Program-made: the position numbers and the translations under genes
Part shown: positions 59,005 through 64,000 of the stretch, one piece after another
Layout of the letters: every line of letters starts with the position of its first letter
How positions within the stretch are numbered: position 1 is the first letter of the stretch
Notes under the pieces: generated by a model
Seen by the model: the letters and a program-made list of their open reading frames with translations, nothing else
Database searches by the model: none
Told to the model about the DNA's origin: nothing
NCBI RefSeq assembly: GCF_001424165.1
Contig: NZ_LMOJ01000022.1
Coordinates: 533,111-597,110, forward strand
DNA from: Massilia sp. Leaf139
GTDB taxonomy: Bacteria; Pseudomonadota; Gammaproteobacteria; Burkholderiales; Burkholderiaceae_D
DNA: 64,000 bases
Direction: 5' to 3'

Positions 59005-60474
59005 CTAGGCGCCGGCGCGGCGGTCGCCGACGGCGCGTTCCTGCGGGAGGGGAATGCGCGTGGACGGCCCGTTCCGGTGTTCCGGATACGGCCGGGCGGC
59101 AAAGCGCGCCCCGTCGGGCCAGGCGCTCAGCCCCGCCATTCCCATGGCCGGCGTCAAGGCGGTTTCCGCGCCGCTGAGCGGATCGAGATGCCAGAAGCCG
59201 CCGTCGCGGTGGAACAGCAGGGGCAGGCCGAGCGCTGCCAGGCGCGGTGCCGCAGCCAGACCGCGCTCGGGCTCCATCACATAAAAGGCTTCGTGCTCCC
59301 GGCCGGCATCGAGCCGGTGCAGCAGGATCCCGTTCGGCAGCAGCGCCGTCACTTCCAGCACGGCCACGCCCGGAATGCTAGCCGTCAGTTCGATACGCAT
59401 GCCGGGGCGCAGGGCCACCGGCGCATGCTTGCCCGGCCAGACCCCATCGACCAGCAGGCCGTAGCGCGACACGTCCTCGATCTCGAAGCCGTCGCGCCCG
59501 CGCCGGATCAGGGCGTGGCGGCCCGAGATACGCCGGGTCAGCCCGTCGGCCACGGGGCCGGCCTCGCCATGGTGCAGCAGGCGGATGTCGGCGTCGATGG
59601 CGCCCGGCTCGCCGCGTCCGAGCACGCATTCGTCGAGTGCGAACAGGCGCAGGTGGCGCGGCCGGCGCGTTCCGTCGGTGGCGCCGGACACCAGGCAGGC
59701 CGTGCTCGCCGGGCAGGGGTGATCCGCCGCCTGGGCCGGCACATCGATCTCGAGCAGGTCTTCGTCCCAGGCGATGCTGGAAAAGCCGAGGTCGATCTTG
59801 CCGTGCCCGGCATCCAGGTCGAGGTGGGCAATGCCGGCATTGGTTGCGCTGACGTCGATGTCGACCCGGCCGCCGCCGGTGCGCGCGCCGACGCGCGCGA
59901 TCGAGGCGTCTTCGGCATGCACGCGCACGTTCTTGTGGGTGGCGAGGAAGGTCTGGTGAACTTCGTGCAGGCTGGCGTCGGCGCGCGGCGCCAGGATCAG
60001 GAGGGTGGCGATCCAGGTTCGGGCTGCGGAGCCGGCACGGCTGTGCAGCTCGATCTCGATGCGGTACTGGCCGTGTTCCAGGCCGCGCGAGGAAAACTCG
60101 AGGAAGACCGGCAGCCATTCGCCGCGCACGGTGCGCTGGAAGCTGTGGCGCTCGCCGTTTTCCAGTTGCAGGCGCGAGCTGGCCAGCAGGGTCGCCTGCG
60201 CGGCGGCGTCGAATGGCATGCCGCGCAGGTCGAGCTTCAGTACCTGGCGCCCGCCGGCCGCGCGCGGATCGAAGCCGCTGACATGCAGGTGCGGACGCGC
60301 GGCGTTGGGCGCTGGAATCGGGCGAATCCCGTCCTCGGCGGGCGGACTCGCCACTTCCGGCAAAGCGGGTTCGGGCGCCATGGACGGCTGGACGTGGCCG
60401 TGCGCGCAGGCGCTCTCGCCGGGCATCACCCAGACGGTGCAATGCGGATGATCGGGGTGGCTGCAACGGTTCAT
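59005..60474 (-). CDS. FHA-domain phosphopeptide-binding protein with Cys/His N terminus
   Basis: 489-residue soluble protein. The first 27 residues hold Cys4, Cys12, Cys23 and His25 (plus several His), a likely zinc site. Beta-rich Ig-like segments (~65-170) and a short Asp-rich strand pair (~190-240) follow. The FHA domain (~265-370) has VLGRGEPG, the phosphothreonine-binding Arg/Ser/His in RRISGRHALIRRG, and DVSRYGLLVDG. It should read Thr phosphorylation made by the neighbouring kinase. It lies downstream of the PP2C gene on the same strand (129 nt). Confidence 0.8.
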   Translation of the reverse strand: MNRCSHPDHPHCTVWVMPGESACAHGHVQPSMAPEPALPEVASPPAEDGIRPIPAPNAARPHLHVSGFDPRAAGGRQVLKLDLRGMPFDAAAQATLLASSRLQLENGERHSFQRTVRGEWLPVFLEFSSRGLEHGQYRIEIELHSRAGSAARTWIATLLILAPRADASLHEVHQTFLATHKNVRVHAEDASIARVGARTGGGRVDIDVSATNAGIAHLDLDAGHGKIDLGFSSIAWDEDLLEIDVPAQAADHPCPASTACLVSGATDGTRRPRHLRLFALDECVLGRGEPGAIDADIRLLHHGEAGPVADGLTRRISGRHALIRRGRDGFEIEDVSRYGLLVDGVWPGKHAPVALRPGMRIELTASIPGVAVLEVTALLPNGILLHRLDAGREHEAFYVMEPERGLAAAPRLAALGLPLLFHRDGGFWHLDPLSGAETALTPAMGMAGLSAWPDGARFAARPYPEHRNGPSTRIPLPQERAVGDRRAGA

Positions 60475-60603
60475 GGAATGGGCCTCGGAGACCGGGGAAG
60501 CTTACGCGCATTCGCCCAGCGGTGGCGCGCGGCAGGGGTTGGTTGTGTTGACTTACCGCATTATTTCCTATTGTAAAGCAACAGCCGGATCGACAGCCGA
60601 AGT

Positions 60604-61563
60604 TCAGGCGCTTTGCGGCAGTGCCGTCTCGTCGCGCCCACCCGACTGCGGGCGCAGGCGCAGCACGATGGCGCTCAGATTGTCCGGCTGCAGGCCGACC
60701 GGGGGCCGCGCCTCCATCTCGGCGAACAGGGCGTCCAGGCTAGCGCGTGCGTCGCCGCCCGCGAACAGGCGCGGCCAGCGGGCGACGAATTCGGCCGGGT
60801 CGCTGCACGACCAGAAGCCGTCGGTGGCCAGGAGGTAGGTGGCATCGAAGCGCAGCGACAGCGCGCGGCGGTCGGGCAGGGCGCCCAGCCAGGGCGGCAG
60901 CGTGGTCGCATCGAGCGCGAACAGGCCGTCGTCGAGGCGGGCCGGGTCGCGCAAGGTGTTACCCAGGATGAAGGCCTGGGCGATCTGCGGCGCATGGCTG
61001 CCGTGCACGTGGCGCCACCAGGCAGCTTCGTCGATCAGCCCGGCCATGGCCAGCACCGTGGCCGGCACGTGGTCGACGGTGAGGGGGCGCACCGCCTGAG
61101 CCGTGATTTCGTACAGGCGCGAGTCGCCCGCATGCCAGAGCAGCGGATTGCCCGACGCAGGAATCTCGAGCATGGTCAGGGTGGTGCCGGGCCGCGGCCC
61201 CGCCTCGTGCAGGGCGTCGAAGCGCGCCTGCAGGCGGGCATGGAGTACGTCCAGGTGATGCGACAGGTCGGCGAGATCGGTACAGGCGGGTATGGCCAGC
61301 AGGCCGGCGGCCACCAGTTCGGCCGCCTCGCGCCCATGGCCATGGCCGCCCATGCCGTCCATCACGGCCAGGCGCACGTGACCCGGCGGCCAGCCGGCGA
61401 GCTGCTTGGACGCAGGCTGGCCGCCGGCCAAGAACGTCGCGGCGCCCGTGCCGTCGACGACCAGCAGGTTATCCTGGTTCTCGGACCGCTGCACGGGGCC
61501 GGCGCCGATCCTGCTGTGGGCCGCGATGTCCAGCCGGCCGCCGCCGTTCGCACCTTCAAGCAT
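60604..61563 (-). CDS. PP2C-family Ser/Thr protein phosphatase
   Basis: 319-residue metal-dependent phosphatase with all core motifs: RSENQDN (metal Asp), MDGMGGHGHG (metal Asp and Gly), GTTLTML, WHAGDSRLY, ATDGFWS and DNLSAIVLR. It would remove phosphates placed by the kinase at 56489. An insert of ~60 residues occurs in the second half (AWWRHVHGSHAPQ ... PPWLGALPD). ATG 61563 is the first codon of the frame with family sequence after it. It probably shares a transcript with the FHA gene. Confidence 0.9.
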   Translation of the reverse strand: MLEGANGGGRLDIAAHSRIGAGPVQRSENQDNLLVVDGTGAATFLAGGQPASKQLAGWPPGHVRLAVMDGMGGHGHGREAAELVAAGLLAIPACTDLADLSHHLDVLHARLQARFDALHEAGPRPGTTLTMLEIPASGNPLLWHAGDSRLYEITAQAVRPLTVDHVPATVLAMAGLIDEAAWWRHVHGSHAPQIAQAFILGNTLRDPARLDDGLFALDATTLPPWLGALPDRRALSLRFDATYLLATDGFWSCSDPAEFVARWPRLFAGGDARASLDALFAEMEARPPVGLQPDNLSAIVLRLRPQSGGRDETALPQSA

Positions 61564-61654
61564 CTTGTCCTGCGCTCCCCGAATGTCGCCGCCCGGCTGT
61601 TCCAGGCGATTAAATCATATGGTAAGTTATGGTTTTGACAAAGCCGCGCACGAC

Positions 61655-62125
61655 ATGCTGATTCGTCCCTTCGTCCCCGCCGACCTGCCAGCCTGCGCGG
61701 CCCTGCTGCGCGCCAGCGCGCGCGAATTCATCGTCCACGAATCGACCCCCGAAGGCGCCTGCACCTTCCTGCGCGAGAACGACGAGGATGGCATCCGCGG
61801 CTACCTCGCGGCCGGCTTCGTCTACCACGTGGCGGAAGCCGAGCAGGATGTCGCCGGTTTCATCGGCGTACGCGACGACGGTCTCGAAAAAAGCCACGTC
61901 TTCCACCTCTTCATCGACAAGCGCTGGCACGGCCAGGGCCTGGCGCGGCGCCTGTGGGACACCGCGCGCGCCGCCGCCGTCGAACGCGGCGGCAGCGGCG
62001 ACTTCACGGTGAACGCCTCGAATTATGCCGTGCCGGTGTACGAGGCCCTGGGCTTCGTGCGCACCGCGCCGACCCAGTGCGTCAAGGGACTGTACTTCAA
62101 TCCGATGCGCTACACCGCGGCGTAG
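61655..62125 (+). CDS. GNAT-family N-acetyltransferase within the module
   Basis: 156-residue acetyltransferase with family start MLIRPFVPADLPACAALL, motif A VFHLFIDKRWHGQGLARRLWD, and NASNYAVPVYEALGFVRT. The substrate is unknown. It is divergent from the PP2C gene. A start at ATG 61619 would add 12 residues and has a slightly better upstream sequence; neither site has a strong ribosome-binding site. It may be unrelated to the kinase module. Confidence 0.82.
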   Translation: MLIRPFVPADLPACAALLRASAREFIVHESTPEGACTFLRENDEDGIRGYLAAGFVYHVAEAEQDVAGFIGVRDDGLEKSHVFHLFIDKRWHGQGLARRLWDTARAAAVERGGSGDFTVNASNYAVPVYEALGFVRTAPTQCVKGLYFNPMRYTAA

Positions 62126-62129
62126 ACCT

Positions 62130-62573
62130 CTAACGCCGTTCGTCCGCGCGGCGCAGCCACAGGCTGCTCGCCCAGCCTTCGTAGCGTTCGCCGTCCGACT
62201 GGTGCACCACCTGCCACCAGTCGCCGTCGCGCCGTCCCGTTACCTGCACCAGCGCGCCGGCCGGCAGCACCAGCACCCGTTTCGCACCGATGCCGTGCTC
62301 GGCGCGCAGATTGAGGGCGTCGGCCACGCGGTAGCTGCGGCCGGCATGTGGCAGATCGCGATCCGGCGCGGCCAGGGCAGCGATTGGCGCCGCCGGCGGG
62401 GCCAGCCACAGCCAGAGCGCGCCGCCGATCAGGCCCGTGCCCAGCACCAGCACGGCCAGCGCGCGCGCGTTCGGGCGCCGCCACCAGGCGGCCGGCGTGC
62501 AGCGCGCGGCCAGCGCCAGGGTCGCCAGCAGGGCCGCGCCGAAGCAGGCCGGCAGGAGCAGGCCGGGCGCCAT
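62130..62573 (-). CDS. Two-helix membrane protein with bacterial SH3 domain
   Basis: 147-residue protein with two N-terminal membrane helices (LLLPACFGAALLATLALAA and ALAVLVLGTGLIGGALWLWLAP) and a C-terminal SH3_3-like domain at ~80-140 (ALNLRAEHGIGAKRVLVLPAG, GDWWQVVHQSDGERYEGWAS). Bacterial SH3 domains bind peptidoglycan or peptides. Its start lies 2 nt beyond the upstream gene's stop, so it is coupled to that gene. Confidence 0.78.
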   Translation of the reverse strand: MAPGLLLPACFGAALLATLALAARCTPAAWWRRPNARALAVLVLGTGLIGGALWLWLAPPAAPIAALAAPDRDLPHAGRSYRVADALNLRAEHGIGAKRVLVLPAGALVQVTGRRDGDWWQVVHQSDGERYEGWASSLWLRRADERR

Positions 62574-62575
62574 GG

Positions 62576-64000
62576 TCAAGCCTCGACGCGCAGCACGTAA
62601 TGGCCGGCGACGATGTGGTGCCCGAGCGGGACGACATACGGCGCCTCGCCCTCCATCGCTTCGATCGCGGCCACGAAAGCGAACCCTTCGTCCAGGTGAT
62701 ACAGCGCCTGGGTGGCCGACGCGCGCGTGACGCGGTAGCCGTCCGGGCCGGCTTCGAAGCCGAAGGCATTGCGCGACAGCCCGAGGCGGTCGGCACCGCT
62801 CGTCGCGCCATCGGCGTTGCGCAGGCAGGCCGCGCCGTCGAGCACGCGCAGGCCGGCCAGCATGGACGCGGCGCGGCCGAACACGTGGCGCGTGCCGCCG
62901 ATTACCGGCAGGCCTGGCGCCTGGGGCAGGCAGACGATGGCGCTGTAGCGCTCGGCCATCAGCGCCGCCGGCGCCAGCACCCGCACCTCGACGCCGTCGC
63001 GCGGCGCGAAGCGGTTCGGCACGGCGATGCGCTGGCGGCCGTCGGCTGTGACGGCAAGGATGCCGTCCTGCGCGTCGAGCGCGAAGCCGAGCAGGCAGTC
63101 GGGCGCCGGCGGGCCGACGGCGAGGTCGGGGCCGATGCCGAATTCGAGGGCGGCGGCGCCGGTGTCGCGGTAGCGCGAGAGGCGCGGCAGGGCCAGTGCG
63201 GCCAGGCTGACGCGCTGGCGCATCACGGGCGCATAGGTGGCGTCCGGCGCCGCGGCCGCATCGACGGCCGGGCCGGCGCGGTGCAGCACCGGCACGGCGG
63301 TCAGCTCGGCGTCGTCGAGGCTGCGGGCGCGTGCTTTCCAAACGGCGGGCGCGCGCGGCGCCGGCGCTGCACTCACGGGCCGCGGCATTGCGGCGGCAGG
63401 CGCCCCGCTGGAGACGATCTTCAGGAGCAGGCGCGGCTGCGTGCCGGTCGCATCCACGGCCCGGGCGCGGATCGTGTAGTAGCCGCTGGCGGCATCGAAG
63501 GCGCATTCGAAGGCGTCTTTCGGACGCACCTGCACCTCGACCGGCGTGTCCGGGCCGTCGTTGATGAGGAGGATGTTGGCGTCCTGGGCGAAGGGCCAAC
63601 CCGGCACCGCGTGCGTCGCGCGGGCGGCGTCGACACCGAGCACGGTCAGCCGTCCGTTCGGGTAGATCGGGCAGACCGGCTGCCAGATGGCGCTGTCGCG
63701 CGAGACGCTCACCGTGTGCAGCACCTGTTCGTTCGGCGCCGGCAGGTACACGGCGTGGCCGAACTTGACCTCGACCTGGCCCGGCTCGAGCTTCTCGGAG
63801 CCGAGCACGTGGTAGCGCACGTCCTCCGCTCCCAGCAGGTCGCCGAAGTCCTTCTGGTGCAGGGCCTGCAGCGACTGCGCCAGGTCGCGCACGCGGGCGC
63901 CGCGGGTCAGGTGGCGGTCGTCGTCGACCTCTTCCTGCGGCAGCACCAGGGTCACGTGGGAAAAGCAGCGGGTGGCGGCGCGGCCGCGCTGCTCGCGCGG
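62576..64000 (-). CDS. Beta-rich FHA-like protein, incomplete at window edge
   Basis: Reading frame open to 64000; a GTG at 63955 is only one possible start and the frame continues upstream without a stop (ending in residues RAATRCFSHV before it), so the N terminus is probably outside the window. At least 475 residues are visible. Beta-strand-rich domains occur, and near the C terminus HVFGRAASM, DRLGLSRNAFGFEAG and LGHHIVAGHYVLRVEA resemble a degenerate FHA fold. It is the neighbour of the SH3 gene and the FHA/PP2C pair on the same strand, so it belongs to the same module. Confidence 0.6.
   Translation of the reverse strand, partial: PREQRGRAATRCFSHVTLVLPQEEVDDDRHLTRGARVRDLAQSLQALHQKDFGDLLGAEDVRYHVLGSEKLEPGQVEVKFGHAVYLPAPNEQVLHTVSVSRDSAIWQPVCPIYPNGRLTVLGVDAARATHAVPGWPFAQDANILLINDGPDTPVEVQVRPKDAFECAFDAASGYYTIRARAVDATGTQPRLLLKIVSSGAPAAAMPRPVSAAPAPRAPAVWKARARSLDDAELTAVPVLHRAGPAVDAAAAPDATYAPVMRQRVSLAALALPRLSRYRDTGAAALEFGIGPDLAVGPPAPDCLLGFALDAQDGILAVTADGRQRIAVPNRFAPRDGVEVRVLAPAALMAERYSAIVCLPQAPGLPVIGGTRHVFGRAASMLAGLRVLDGAACLRNADGATSGADRLGLSRNAFGFEAGPDGYRVTRASATQALYHLDEGFAFVAAIEAMEGEAPYVVPLGHHIVAGHYVLRVEA

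Noticed and set aside
46974..64000. A type VI secretion cluster, because kinase, PP2C and FHA genes are typical T6SS post-translational controls.
   Set aside because: No tss core gene (sheath, baseplate, TssJLM, ClpV, Hcp or VgrG) is present; the other genes encode SPFH, Lon-like and PBP proteins instead.

Overview
The window is very GC-rich, densely coded DNA from a free-living Gram-negative bacterium. Envelope genes (TolA-like protein, TonB-dependent receptor, outer-membrane barrel), sigma-54-type promoters, a PEP-CTERM exported protein, NHEJ genes (ligD and ku) and general gene style all suggest a betaproteobacterium of the Oxalobacteraceae, near Massilia, Telluria or Duganella. The genus is inferred from gene content only. 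No rRNA, phage, IS element or CRISPR array was found.

Layout. 1-7.6 kb: tRNA-Arg, a large propeller-type sensor kinase, a TolA/TonB-like rod protein with about 30 pentapeptide repeats, a D-2-hydroxyacid dehydrogenase and a Lys/Ala-rich periplasmic protein. 7.8-15.6 kb: DNA ligase D, a serine hydrolase, an inverted-repeat island, catalase, a 35-residue protein, then an operon of SDR dehydrogenase, Ku and a small membrane protein. 15.7-23.6 kb: diguanylate cyclase, SulP transporter, a 49-residue membrane protein, an acetyltransferase behind an apparent NtrC/sigma-54 promoter, PlsC-like acyltransferase, ArsC-like reductase, beta-helix lipoprotein and thioesterase. 23.7-34.5 kb: secreted M1 aminopeptidase, SugE/Gdx-type exporter, outer-membrane barrel, aspartoacylase-like hydrolase, membrane acyltransferase, pirin, azoreductase and a divergent LysR regulator. 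34.6-46.8 kb: CSS-motif EAL phosphodiesterase, HEAT-like protein, phosphatidylserine decarboxylase, TonB-dependent receptor, EamA transporter, a PEP-CTERM protein behind a near-perfect sigma-54 promoter, HD hydrolase, RNase H and secreted small proteins.

46.97-64.0 kb is the most unusual region. It encodes an oversized penicillin-binding transpeptidase. A train of four genes coupled by 4-bp overlaps follows, including an SPFH-like protein and a tandem Lon-like protein with one apparently intact and one decayed Ser/Lys site. Next are an SPFH/coiled-coil protein with zinc ribbons at both ends and a Ser/Thr kinase with an N-terminal SHOCT-like helix and a C-terminal formylglycine-enzyme-like domain lacking the catalytic cysteines. 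A 36-residue membrane peptide follows. On the other strand lie an FHA protein, a PP2C phosphatase, an SH3 membrane protein and a beta-rich FHA-like protein that runs off the window. I read this as one phospho-regulated envelope-associated module (kinase writes, FHA reads, PP2C erases, SPFH scaffolds, Lon-like domain cleaves or binds). It resembles in flavour the kinase/FHA/PP2C-controlled conflict systems described by comparative genomics, but I do not recognise this exact gene set. Its function is inferred from domains and neighbourhood only.
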